This document shows, one piece after another, positions 1-11,487 of a stretch of 64,000 nucleotides of DNA. The stretch's first letter is position 1; each line of letters starts with the position of its first letter. The notes under the pieces were generated by a model. That model had not been told where the DNA came from and did not search any database. It saw only the letters and a list, made by a program, of their open reading frames with translations. Source of the DNA: Branchiostoma belcheri (taxonomy: Eukaryota > Chordata > Leptocardii > Amphioxiformes > Branchiostomatidae); contig NW_017804353.1 in assembly GCF_001625305.1 (NCBI RefSeq), positions 1,779,326 through 1,843,325 on the forward strand, given 5' to 3'. The translations under genes and the position numbers were made by a program.

Positions 1-34
1 CACACACACATGCACTCACACACACACACACACA
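1..34. repeat. (CA)n microsatellite
   Basis: An almost pure CA dinucleotide tract opens the window, with one TG/CT interruption. Confidence 0.9.
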
Positions 35-3000
35 ACTAGTCTATCAATAATTAAAGCCCATTTATCACATTTTGTAACAAAACATTACGGTGGAGAAATG
101 CGTTTGTGCAATCCGTCATGTGCGCTCATAATACTGCCAAGTTCAAACTGCTCAGTTTACCATGTATCACCTGTGATATGATTGAGCACTCACTCAAACA
201 CAGCCATGTTTGATAAATGTTATTTGCCTTGTCAACTAACACGAGTGCAATTTGAATTCAAGCTGCATTTATACACCTTTGTTGAAATATCCACATTCAG
301 CGCGAGGTGACAAAAGGTGGTGTTGATTTATATGCGTGCTCATATTGCGAACCCTGCGGGCACAATGGACGTTTTGACAGCGTTCAGCTATCTGAGAACG
401 GACACAGGTTGTGCCCGGTACATTTACACGTCGGCATGGACAGGAATATAGATGTGCTTGGTTGGTTGCAATTCTGTTGGGCCCCTATCAAAAACCATGT
501 TAGGATCAGGGACGGTTCTGGATGGTCTCCGCATATCCAAGAATGTAGATTCGCCCCAAGCACGGTTCTGAATACGCGTGGTTCTGGATAAAGAATGGTT
601 TTCAATACAACAGCCCCCTTCCCCTAGATAGAAATCACTGATCGAACGTACAGCGACTAGAATTTGCAAAGCTATGTTCTGGTGAAGCCTGCCAAAAGAG
701 CTGTAAAGATAATATTTCCAACTCCTCTGTCAACTTAGTCACCATATTCGGTCAATTTCTTATTTATTTATTTTTACTACACTTTTTTGAGGAAAGCAAT
801 GAGTCTGGAGGAGCCTGCAGAAAGGGTTGTAAACAATGATATTATATTCCCAACTCGATACAGGACAAATATGACCTATAGATGACCCTCTCTAACGTTG
901 AAAACTGCAGATAGACATCCGGGTACATCCTGGTACAGAGTGTCTGGTGTCAGGACCCGGCCAGGATGTCATGTTTACACAGATATTACAGCTTTTCTTT
1001 CTCATGTTTACCTCACAGTTTTCAGAACACGGGCAAATTGTGACGGCGGTCTGTGTAATCAGAATCTATCTTTCTATTCACTTAATATCGTTGTGATACT
1101 TAATATCATCCTGATACTAAACGCTCCAGCACAACCATACACAGCTGGAGAGACTAGAAAGATCTTTTCGTTATCAATGGGCAATCTCTTCTGAATCAAG
1201 TATTTTAATACTTTAATACTTTAATTTGTTCATTTCAATTACGCATACTGTACCTATTAAACATTTGTAACTGTATTGCTGTTTCCTAAGTTTATAAATT
1301 AGCACGCTTCTTGTGAAAATTATGCTTTTAAATGAAAGTGGTGAGCGAACTAACTGAGTATGCCTCATGCTAATAACATTCGTTTGAAAAAATACAGAAC
1401 GCGACATACAATAAAGTATGACCTAAAGCCTTAACGCAAATCTAACCAAGGGCCTCACAATTCAACTTTTTTCTAACATGAAACCAGATTTGACTTTGTG
1501 TTTGCCTTGTATCCTCAGTTGACTTGCGAACATAAATAAGCTTACACAACACCCATTATGAAAGAGACCCTGACCCCACAAGCAGCTTATAATATTTTTA
1601 AAAAGGTTTCATGTTCCATATGTTGATAGATGCATTGAGCTAACCTGGTATAGCCTGGCACCACAAGTCAAAAAGCAGCCTTTAGGTATGTGACTTATCT
1701 ATAGAGATCTGACTATTAGGGTGCCCGGATACTAGGCTATTTAGAGTAGTAAGTCAAGTAGCTTATGCAATGACCATTAAGTATCAAAAGGAGAGCTCCG
1801 CATATGTTTGGTTCTTAGCCGCCAAGTGGCTTATATAATATCCATTAGGCGCTGACGGCATAAGGGTTTGTAGAAATAAAAGGAAGGGTCAGCCACCCTA
1901 AAAAGCAAGGCAATCGGAGATGGCAGACTTCACCCTAGCCCCTACTTCTTTGTGACTTCTTTCCCATGAACAATTTCTCAGCACTGAGGACGTACGACCA
2001 TATTTTTTCTGTCTGTGCATATCAGAACAGAATACAGACAGGCACGCATATAGGCACACACAGACATATAAACAAACAAACAAACACACAGACACACACA
2101 TAGAGGCAAAAACAAAAACACAGACAAACTAAAATAATTCACATCTTTGGAGTAAAGTAACGGTGTTACTGTTCAACGTTAGTCTTCTGAGTCGCTTAAT
2201 AAAAAATTCTGTTATTGGACACTGTTTCCAAGTACAGTACATCTAGGCTCGACAACGTTAAGCACACTTAAACACAGCGTAAATGGGGTGTTTATTCCTC
2301 TGCAACTTTACGACCCTTAAACGTGTACGTAAACGTTGCCTTAGTGTGGGCTTCCCTAATAGGTTGTTATCGCAGTAACTCACGAGTCCCAGTAAACCAG
2401 CCAGGCTTAACGTGTGTACGTCATGGCTGTAGCCACAGTCTAAAGGCCAGGAGGGCGCCTTAGAAAGTTTCACAAACTTCTGACACATTCAATCAAGGAG
2501 TTTTCCGGCGTCTCAAAGGAGCGTGAACCCAGTTCAGACGTCTTAAGTCACTTGGAGAAAGGGGAACGGTAAGTCCTTGGGTGGATCACCGAATACGCGA
2601 CAAAAGGGATCCAGAGTTCTAGTTCTTGGAGTGAGTAACGACAGGCAGTATAATTTCTGAGTCACTGGTCGATTCTAATCTCCAGGGGCGTCACTGGATT
2701 TTACACAAGTCAGGACTTGAGTCAATACTTGACACGGACTGGGACTTGTGGGCACTTTGAATTTGTGCCTGTGTGAATCTGTGCTTGTGTGATATTGATT
2801 TAGGTGAAGAGAGAGGGAGGAAGGGAGAAAGAGGGAGGGGGGATAGAGGGGAAGAATCTGAGAGAGAAAAATCAAACAGACAGAGAGAAACACAGAAAAA
2901 CTGTATGAGTGGTTGAAATATACGAATATATATAGAAGAAGGGAATGTATAGAGGAGGGAGAAACAGAGTGATACAAAGAGACTGAGAGAAACAGAGACC

Positions 3001-3210
3001 GATAGATATTCAGAAAGAGAGGGGTAAAGAATGAGCCAGGAGAGAGGAGGATAGACACAACATATACATGTACGTGTTTGAAATTAAAACTTTTGATCCA
3101 ACACAAAAAAAAAAGTTCTCTCACCTAGAGCTTTCGACCAGTGACTCCGGTCTTCCTCAGTAGACTGACCCAGTGAGGCTTGTCATGTGGCTTCTTTGAA
3201 GTGTGACGTC
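35..3210. other. Non-coding stretch, no gene recognised
   Basis: No reading frame here has a recognisable protein or coherent splice structure. It contains a copy of the dispersed CGGTTCTGGAT repeat (about 505-600), a CA/AAAC-rich tract (about 2040-2115) and a purine-rich GA tract (about 2800-3060). Open frames across the last two are translations of low-complexity DNA. A perfect CRE palindrome TGACGTCA lies at 3204-3211. Confidence 0.6.
505..600. repeat. Dispersed CGGTTCTGGAT repeat, copy 1
   Basis: Contains GACGGTTCTGGAT, GCACGGTTCTG and ACGCGTGGTTCTGGATAAAG. The same words recur, often as inverted pairs, at about 4205-4712, 7150-7445, 25715-25975 and 31770-32060, so this is an interspersed family. 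Confidence 0.6.
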
Positions 3211-3313
3211 AACACTAGGTCAAAGGTATCTGGTAGACGATGTCGGCCCCCGTCGCGGTTGAGTGAAGGGTGATGGACCCTGATCGTCTACCAGATACCT
3301 TTGACCCAGTGTT
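3211..3313. repeat. Inverted repeat (hairpin)
   Basis: Arms at 3211-3241 and 3283-3313 are reverse complements with one mismatch, around a loop of about 41 bp. It could be a small MITE or solo hairpin. No target-site duplication was recognised. Confidence 0.75.
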
Positions 3314-5851
3314 ACTACCAACACAAATCAACTTTCTTGATAATATACATGTACATGTACGTGTAATAAAAAAATAAATACATACAGAGATGAGGCGGGC
3401 AGGTCAAACGTGGAGATTAAGAGATGGAATTTCGAAAGAGAAACATAAAAGACAGATGCAAAAGAGAACTGAGAGGGACAGACACATACCACTTACTTAC
3501 AGCTACTGGCTACCAGCCATACGCTGTACCAATTACCTCGTCGCGCCGTATAAAGCCCTTGGTTACCTACAGGCCTGCCTAAGTGCTCAGGCAAGAGACT
3601 GGTCCCTTACTCATCTCCGTGAGGTACCTGCCATTTAAGCCTTCATTTGCTTTCATATAGTCTCTAATATGATGTGTCTACCATACTAAGTAACTAAATA
3701 TCAAAACATGCAACACAGGGCATGTAATACAAGACGACCGCGAGAAACCAAAGACTTTTATTAGAGAGACAGAAGTCAGGGCAGTGCCCATCAGACGTGA
3801 CAAAACCTTTCATGCAGGCTAGTGAACTCACCGCAAAGGCACAGATTTATGAAACAACGGCACCACTGGCGTTCTGATAATCTTAGCCCTAATCTTAGGA
3901 ACTTCAAAAGACTAGAGGAGACAAATCCTGAGGAATAGACTTTTGCGGTGAAATGCTTTCCTCTGATCTTCCCGTCTCATCATTTTGACAACGTTTGTAT
4001 CTCGAGGGGGGTATTTTTGTGCTGATATTACAGACTTTACAGGTACTCTGATCTATCGTGTTAACGTTACGGTGTTAATGGTATTACCGAATATCATACA
4101 TGTTATTCAGTCTGTGCAGATGTAACTGACCACGGAAAATGGCGTGTAGTTACGCTATAGTTGTAAAGCAACATAACCTCATATTGAACCAAATCAACGT
4201 TTCAGTGAGCACGTAGAGAATATCCAGAACCGTGCCTGATCCTAGCCCTAACACATTCAGGCATAGAACTAGGCAGACATGGTTCAGTGTACAAAATGGC
4301 CTGTGTATCCAAGACCGTTTCCCTGAACTGTGTACGTAACTTAGAACGTCCAGCCCTTTGTGACAGCGTCTCTGTCGTGTAAACACAACCTGAAGCAGAA
4401 GTACAAACTGCACACACGGTTGCGCATGGTGCTACATTGTGGCAAACATCGGTTTTAAGGCTATGAATGAGGTGCTAATAGAACCCGGATAATCATGAAA
4501 TGAATAGGCACTATAATGAAGATAAATTAGACCTTAGGAGGGTGACATAAGAAAATGGGCAACGTTGAATCTCTGGTGCCTTAATGGGTTAGGGTTAGGA
4601 TCAGGCACGGCTCTCAGATAGTCTTCTCATATTCAAAACCGTATATTTTCCACAAGCACGGTTCTGGATACGCGTGGAATATCCTGAACCGTGCCTGGAT
4701 AAAGCAAGGGACAGATGATGAACATGATGATGTATTATATTGAAGAGCATTTTTTATACCAGCTTCAGTAAGAACCTGCGTTGCTTATCGTGTATAACAG
4801 GGTTGTCTTCAAGCATATGATTGCATTCGAGCCCATATATTATACCATAATGGAAGTAACTACACTTCACATCCGATCTCTCTAGCAATTTTGGCTGTTT
4901 TTGAGGCCACATTCTTACGAACATGCTGTGCAGCTCAGTCTTCATGTAAGGCGCAAAGCGTAGTAAGGCCATACCAAGGGAATTCTACGTTTGTCGTCCA
5001 CTCAACCCTTCAAATCTAAGGCAAGAGCGCGTAAAGAAAAATGCATCCACAAACATTAGAAATAGAAGTGCGGGAAAAAAATTGGATGGAAGCCAAAATC
5101 CGAACGGACGCAGCCTGTACAATCGACTAGGTGTGCCTAACTGAATGAGCCCGAAGATACTTTCAACCACCGTAGCTGTGATGTTATAACTCAATATAAG
5201 CACGCACGATGTGCAGCCGTGTCTGACAGAGGTCCAAGTTACAGGGGACCAGATGTGCAGGAGGAAGATAATGGAAGAAAAATCACCTCCACCTGCCGAC
5301 AACAGGAGCCAACTGCTCTACAAAAGGTTTCGGTACTAAAAATGACAGTACTAAAAGTAGCTCAGGTAGCATACACAGCTAGGGTATCATTCTATGCTGT
5401 GACACACTTCAAAATATCCCGGTAAAGTATGAAGCAAAACGTAAACGTTAAGGGGGTATAAATCTTTGACATACATATATATAGACGCTGCCGTCAAAAA
5501 TAGTGTACACGAAACAAACAGAGAACAGTGCGCCACTAGAGCGTCTCTAAGTCGACGTAACAAGAAAGGGTTAAACAAATATGTTCTAGACTCATACATA
5601 ACGCTATAGACTCAGAAATAGCGTGCACACAAAACAAACAAGGTCCGTATGGCATTAAATCGCCTTGTATACATCCCGCATTAAATAAAAATGCGCACAA
5701 TCAATATATTCTAGAGGGGTTGTTAATATTGGTGTCCGTGGGTTTGAAATTGCAAATACCCCAATAGACCGCCCTATTGGAAGTAGAGGCTTTTATACAC
5801 AAGAGCTGTTCAGTTAGCTTTATATAACGTAATAAGTTGGGTTGGCTGCAC
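3314..5851. other. Non-coding stretch with repeats
   Basis: No supported gene. The only clear structure is the CCAGAACCGTGC/GCACGGTTCTGG repeat at about 4205-4712. Short open frames at 4754-4972 and 4985-5302 (minus) are not recognised and have no convincing splice context. Confidence 0.5.
4205..4712. repeat. Dispersed CCAGAACCGTGC repeat, copy 2
   Basis: TATCCAGAACCGTGCCTGAT occurs near 4209-4228, and both GCACGGTTCTGGATACGCG and its inverse lie near 4655-4705. The words match copies 1, 3, 4 and 5. Confidence 0.6.
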
Positions 5852-5961
5852 TATATAAAGCTATGACGCAAGTTATACTCATGATCACTCGGTCGGTACG
5901 AAGTCAGAAGTGTTCTAAAGAAAGCTGCAGAATAGAAGGACCAAAATATTGGCAGGTAAGT
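5852..5961 (+). promoter_or_regulatory. Candidate TATA box and first-exon donor
   Basis: A TATATAAAG box (5852-5860) is followed about 95 bp later by GGCAG|GTAAGTAT (donor at 5956), a near-ideal donor. This could be a short 5' non-coding exon of a plus-strand transcript. No downstream coding exon was identified, so the call is tentative. Confidence 0.25.
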
Positions 5962-6628
5962 ATTTATTGCTTGAGTACGAAGGACGTAACCTTAATATGA
6001 TTTTTATTATTTTTATGATTTGATTTATAATTCTGCTGTAATTAAAGTATTCGCCGAGGTACGTTAGAAGTATTATATACATGTACATAGTACCGTATTA
6101 CAATAATCTATACGACTGTATAAAGCTTTACGCACGTGTGAAATGATTGAAAAAAGCAGCAGTGTGCTTATATTTCCCATGATCACACGTAGCTATTCAG
6201 TAGTTTTACCACACGGCGAAGTGAGCCTGTGTTGTATTGTGTGGTGTGGTGTGGTAAACAGAACCGGGCATGAACTGTGAATCACCCAGCAGAAGGATCC
6301 GGCATTTCTTGGTACGTATTTACAAGTACGTACGTCTGTTTTTGAAACATTTGCACCCTTTTCTAGTACAAAACGTATAAAACTGTTTAGGGAAGCAGGT
6401 GTGAGTCGTTAAAAAGCGCCGAATGTTGCAAAAACAGGAATTAAGCATGAAGCAAGAACGAGTCGGATCCTTACATCTGCTTGAAGATTACTCCATAATA
6501 GACTATATGATACTGCGGCTCTAATGGGGATAAATTGTACAAACAGGTGAGCCTGAGGTGTTTATATCACGTACACGTGCAGGCACCACGCCACGGCATG
6601 CTGTCCCAATGTAACAGGGCGTTTACCT

Positions 6629-6818
6629 ACTCTCCAAGCAGAGGTTTGGGTTCTGGCTTATTTTTGGTGTGTGTGTGTGTGTTTTTTTTTTGCTTTTACC
6701 GGACTTTTCTTTACGGTTGGGTTGGCGTAAAAAGATATACCAGTCCAAAAAGCCCGATAAAAAAAGCCCCAAAACACGTAAAAAAATAAGCCAAGGGGCA
6801 AACTTCTGCTTGTAGAGT
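6629..6818. mobile_element. Non-autonomous hairpin element, copy A
   Basis: The left end is ACTCTCCAAGCAGAGGT and the right end its degenerate inverse (AACTTCTGCTTGTAGAGT). The 7-bp direct repeat GTTTACC flanks both sides, which looks like a target-site duplication. Internal sequence is T/A-rich with a GT/T tract. It is the same family as the element around the assembly gap at 49765-50041. Confidence 0.7.
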
Positions 6819-7149
6819 GTTTACCTTCAGCTGCGCGTATTACTAAGGACGACAGGGAACCAAACACTACACGCCCACCGACATCTACAACCGCTAAACA
6901 CCACGTACACGACTTTATACTAGTAGTTTACAATAAATGTGACAAGTGCCCTTTGGCACTACTATACTCACAATAAGAACCAAACAGATCACACACGCTA
7001 CACTACATTTCATTAGTTGTTAATTTAGTTATCTTCTGATTTTGAAAATTCAGACGACAGAATCTTGAATCGAACGTTTCTACGAAATATATCCACTGAG
7101 TGTTTATTGTACACGGAACCGCGCCTTTCTACTATGTTCTATGCCTGAA

Positions 7150-7490
7150 TGGGTCAGGGTTTGGTTCTGGATAGTCTCTGCGTAGCCAAGAGTGTACATT
7201 TGCTCCAAGTACGGTTTTGGATACGCGTGGACTATCCAGAACGGTTCTGGATAAATCACGGTTCTGGATACAACATAGTAAGAGCTTACCATAACAGGTA
7301 GGTGTCTGAAAGGGTTTAATAGGGTTTGGTTCTGGATAGTCTCTGCGTAGCCAAGAGCGTACATTCGCCCCCAAGCACGGTTTTGGATCCGCAGGACTAT
7401 CCAGACTATGGTTCTGGCCTATAAAGCACGGTTCTGGATACAACATCGTGATCGAGCTTACCGTAACAGGTAGGTGTCCCCCGTGGAGGC
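7150..7490. repeat. Tandem duplication, dispersed repeat copy 3 plus exon end
   Basis: Two direct copies of a unit of about 175 bp are present (about 7150-7320 and 7325-7495). Each carries the GGTTCTGGATAGTCTCTGCG words and ends with GAGCTTACC[A/G]TAACAGGTAGGTGTC. The second copy overlaps the donor and last bases of the coding exon at 7462-7727, so the first is a duplicated pseudo-donor. Confidence 0.75.
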
Positions 7491-7727
7491 GCGTCGGGCG
7501 CCCAGGCCCATGTCCTCGGCGCGAGGCGGCAGGTCCCCCGGGGGAAACTCGCGATCCTCCTCGGCGATGCTCGCCATGGGCCAGAAGAACAGCATGGACT
7601 CCTTGACGACCCTCCGGATGCTCCTGCCGGGCAGGTCACCGGGCAGGTCCAGCGTGGCCCCCGGGATGGACGCCCGCTTGGCCCGAAGAGCAGCCTTGGG
7701 GGGTCCGGTCTCCACATCGTCTGCCAT
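7462..7727 (-). CDS. First coding exon of an unrecognised protein
   Basis: The ATG at 7727 has a good context (CGCGATGG). An uninterrupted GC-rich frame encodes 88 residues plus two bases and ends at a canonical donor, ACG|GTAAGC (phase 2). The peptide begins MADDVETGPPKAALRAKRAS and later reads RRVVKESMLFFWPMASIAEE. It has no signal peptide or membrane segment and matches no family I can name. High GC against AT-rich flanks, the good start and the donor argue for a real exon. The rest of the gene should lie below 7461 on the minus strand, but I could not identify it. It could instead be an open CpG-rich promoter region. Confidence 0.5.
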
Positions 7728-9774
7728 CGCGAAGCCGTACACACTGGCTGGTGCTGAGGCTCGTGTAGGGTTTATAAACACACCGGACAATATCAAAATA
7801 TCTGTGTAGCGCGGCAAGCGTAGGTGTCAAGGTCTAAGGACACAACAAACGATATTAAACCATTAACGTTACTTCTATGACAAGGAACATTATTTATTGT
7901 TTCGGGCAAACAACGAACAATACGCTCACAAACCTGCCATTCAAAATCAGCTTATGTTTATTTTTACCCTATGATATGGCAGGGTACGCACGTGCAGGGT
8001 TACAGGAAGTCAGTGAAACAAGAAAATAAAGATTTGATACCTCCGTCAAGGATTGCAAATTTTATGTCTTATTCATTGTTGTGAATTTCTCACTAATTGT
8101 GTATTATGATATCATCAATTTCCCCACTGGCTTCCACAAGGCATCAGACATGCATATAGCAGGACATTGAAGGCAGGAAATAAGATAACCTTTCTAAGAC
8201 CTTTACAGGACCTTTGACCTAACTTCCTGTCTAGTGTTCCCGACGTGCCTTGCGTGTGAAAGTAACTACAGATACACAACCAGACACACCTAAAAACAAA
8301 ACCTCCGTGCATTCTAACATGATATGAATATTGATATTTAAAACTTAACTTTTCACATCCATAACTAACGAAAGGTTTATTTTAAATTTTTTAGGGTAGG
8401 GTATTTGATACAGCAATGGCAATGATACTGTCTTGCAGTCAAAAGATCTGCTTGGAGATTACCTTGACCCCTTTGGAGCCTCACACCGCATATTGTTCTG
8501 GGTGCAAATCTGATCTAGACATATTGACTGACACCAGAACTGCCGCTCAGAACGGCAAAATGTCAATTACCGAGTCCTCACCAGTGTTTGAGGGGGATCT
8601 ATTTCCTGTCCAAAGCGGCCTAATCGGCCTCGAAACAAATCCGTCAACCGCCGATTTGAACCAGATACTGGACCATACATATATCTTATTTCTCCTGTCA
8701 TATAAATCAAACAGTCTGACTCCCTTTGTGTGATAAAAAACTGCTTCACAGTAATCCAGTGGCAGGATATATTACACACAATCATTATGGAAGTCTTATG
8801 TCCAAGCTCTGCATGCATATCTAGTTTTAAGAGGCCGTACGGTCGTCGTATTTCTAACAATTTGAACAGAAAATCGATAAAATCCCAAGCGTGAAGAGGA
8901 GATTTTGACTACTCCGATGACATGTGTGTATAGTGTGAAACCCCATGCATAGCCCCAGGCAATTTATCATGTAAACGCGCGCGCTGTCATTGCTCTCGGG
9001 AAAATTGACTGCTATGAAATCAGAGGCTCCCAGAACAAACTTGCTGAGTAAACTTCTCCCGCGCAAACCGCATGGTCAATTCACCGTGCTGCTGAGTTGC
9101 AAGTTTGAAAAGCAGTGAAGACCTTTATTGCGGAACATATTGCTACATTTTTGCCACACTGCGATAGCTAAGCCACATGTTCAACAAAACATGAAATAAA
9201 TCCAACTTCTCCTTGCTTTTGTTGTACACGTATTTATGTTTACCGAAGGAAAACATATTGTTTTTGCTACGTTTCTTCTTCTCCAAACAGTGACCTCAGT
9301 GACCTGAACCAATGTTGTATCTGTTACCATGGTAACTAGTGTTGGGTTACATCATGTTGCAATTTTATAGCTGGTATTTTTTAAGGTGACCCCAACGTCC
9401 TCAGACGCACTTTCATATTACCTTAAGGGTTCTGAGTGTGTAACAAGGGCTTAAACGCAAACTCCGTACAGTTTTGGAACGGGCCACAGGTAGGAGACTC
9501 CCCGCGGTGGGACCCATGTGGGCTTACGGAGGGAATCCCGCCAAGTCTTTGGTTCTGTCGCTACTCAATTACCTGCAGCGCTGGAGTGCGTCAGTTATCT
9601 GTCATGACCGTGCGGGGATCCAGAAAACCGCTGTCAGCTGCAACTGTCATGCACGTACCAGTACTGAGAGAGAAACACAGCAATTATTGAACTTGACATT
9701 TTAAATAGTATATCTGTAACAGTGGGGGGTTTATAGGCGCTACCAACTGACCCGGCCGATGGGTCTAGACCTTT
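7728..9774. other. Non-coding stretch upstream of the 7.5 kb exon
   Basis: No gene is supported. A plus-strand open frame at 8416-8733 is not recognised and has no splice signals I trust. A palindromic X-box-like site lies at 9323-9336. Confidence 0.5.
9323..9336. promoter_or_regulatory. Palindromic X-box-like (RFX) site
   Basis: GTTACCATGGTAAC fits the RFX consensus GTNRCC-N(0-3)-RGYAAC exactly and is a perfect palindrome. It lies about 1.6 kb upstream of the minus-strand start at 7727. Function is inferred from the motif only. Confidence 0.35.
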
Positions 9775-9870
9775 TAGCGGAGAGGTTAGAGTGTCTAGTT
9801 ATGAAGCTCTGGTGCCCGGGAGGTCGTGGGTTCGAACCCCGGCCCGGGACCAGTGGGGTTTTTCCTGGTG
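9775..9870 (+). repeat. tRNA-derived SINE (plus orientation)
   Basis: An A-box-like stretch (TAGCGGAGAGGTTAGAG) is followed by a B-box GGTTCGAACCC at 9829-9839, as in a pol III internal promoter. The 3' part (CAGTGGGGTTTTTCCTGG) is not tRNA-like. It does not fold as an intact tRNA gene. Confidence 0.65.
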
Positions 9871-9894
9871 TCTCCTGTTTCTTACACAGTGGTT

Positions 9895-9960
9895 CCCACA
9901 GTTCCCACACCGGGAATCGAACCCGGGCCTTGGCGGTGAGAGTTCGCGTTAAGGATTGGA
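9895..9960 (-). repeat. tRNA-derived SINE fragment (minus orientation)
   Basis: The minus strand carries a B-box within CCCGGGTTCGATTCCCGGTG, close to the plus-oriented SINE just upstream, forming an inverted pair. Confidence 0.55.
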
Positions 9961-9969
9961 ATACCCGCG

Positions 9970-10289
9970 TGACGTCAGCACATCAAGAAATGATAGTCAT
10001 TAAGGATATGGCGTCACGCAATGACGTCATATCACAGCTCAATCAGAAGTAATTAAAGTATTACTAAGTAACTTTACCACGAACTGAATCTTCTTTCCGC
10101 GAAAATGGTCCAATTAAAGCCCATTATTCTCATCTTCTCTAACTTCTTAAATTTTGGCTATTACTCGAAATGTTATAACCACTACAAAACTTACAGAGGA
10201 GAAAACAAAACTTTGAGAGGACTGAAATTGAAAGAGGCCACGGAGGGCGGTACCGACTTCAGACGAACTTTGACCCAGTGCTGACGTCA
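9970..10289. promoter_or_regulatory. Cluster of three perfect CRE palindromes
   Basis: TGACGTCA occurs at 9970-9977, 10022-10029 and 10282-10289, within 320 bp. CREs bind CREB/ATF/CREM factors. No transcript start is visible nearby, so regulatory use is inferred. Confidence 0.35.
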
Positions 10290-11179
10290 CACGTGCAGAA
10301 ACATCACGTACGTGTCTACAGCACTTGTATTGGGTCAGAAAGCTGATGAACACCGAGGAATTTGGTCTAAAATTCCGGTGAGTCAATTTTCTTGATTTGG
10401 AGAACAATTTATTTCTCATTAGATTAGAGAGCAGCCTTTAGAGACTTGCACAAAGCCATCATCGTGCCTGTACAATGACGTTAGAAGACTAGAATTATGT
10501 ACATATCCCCAGCAGCGAGTCTCAGACATCCAAAGACCTGGACGCGCCACGGAGTCGATAGTCCTGGCTCACAGGTCAAAAGTGGAGCGAGAAAAATCTA
10601 TAACTTCTCATTCCCGCCACTCAGCAGAGATCAGACCTGTGACCTCAGGTCGGGCGGTAATTCTCGCCAGGATGGAGACCTCACGGACTGGAGATTGGGT
10701 TTTGGAGACTTTCCAATAAACTGGGAATGACTCGCGGTCTGAATGATAGTATTTGACTTGGGGGCTCTTAACGCCAAGGACAAGTTTATTTATTCATTTA
10801 TTTATTGTGCTTTTTCAACACAGTGGACTACATGATGGAACAGGCGTTTCTTTTCAATGTCACCCTCCCAAGGCCACCATACATACAAAATCATAAAACA
10901 CTTGTACATCGAGCATTAAATAGATATCGATACAAGAAAAGAAACAATCAATCAAATAAGAATAGAAATCAACTTAACAACAGGAAAGGTACGATCATAG
11001 TACGATAAAATCAAATCAGTACAATAGTAATATAATATAAGATGCAGTACAATGAAATTATTGAGGCCTGGTAGCTACGCAAGTGACGCAAACACAAGAT
11101 AATGACCACGTACAATGCTGCTCTAGACAGTAGGTTCGGCGGAATTTATTCCGCATGATTGAGTAGAATTCCCTCTTAA
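10290..11179. other. Non-coding stretch
   Basis: No gene recognised. There is AT-rich low-complexity DNA around 10780-11040. The open frame at 10497-10730 is not recognised. Confidence 0.5.
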
Positions 11180-11343
11180 TTTAAAGGCAGCCGCATCTAG
11201 CTGTCGGAGTTGAAGCTCAGATGGGGCACAAGTGAAGTGGCGTGTGACGTACGTTGGTTGAAATTGCCAACAATCAAGTTCATACACGATAAAGTTCAAG
11301 GGTGTTCTGCTATCGAGCAAGAACGTGCGATAAACGAGTTTTC
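11180..11343. repeat. Diverged isolated copy of the 240-bp repeat unit
   Basis: Shares GTGTGACGTACGTTGGTTGA, AATCAAGTTCA and GTTCTGCTATCGAGCAAGAA with the array at 12466-13620. It abuts another dispersed repeat. Confidence 0.65.
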
Positions 11344-11350
11344 ATCTATC

Positions 11351-11487
11351 AAGGTTAGACATCCAGGTAATGGATCAATGAGATACTCGTACACAAGGAA
11401 AGCGTTTCTCGGGCGACTGGGCAGATTTTGAAAACTGTCAGACGTTTCAAGTAGCTTCCACTACCTCAATCCCTGACGAAAAGTAGT
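11351..11487. repeat. Dispersed repeat (AGATTTTGAAAACTGTC family), copy 1
   Basis: Contains TTAGACATCCAGGTAAT, ACTGGGCAGATTTTGAAAAC and CTGACGAAAAGTAG. Related copies, in either orientation, are at 16021-16140, 23858-24010, 29080-29200 and 38874-38955. Confidence 0.65.

Noticed and set aside
2675-3124. 149-codon minus frame
   Set aside because: Translation of a purine-rich GA tract giving Ser/Leu/Phe/Tyr runs.
4985-5302. Minus frame with hydrophobic segments
   Set aside because: Suggestive of membrane helices, but no family match, no splice context and strong T-richness.
9829-9839. Functional tRNA gene
   Set aside because: Only A and B boxes are present. Stems do not pair and a SINE body follows.
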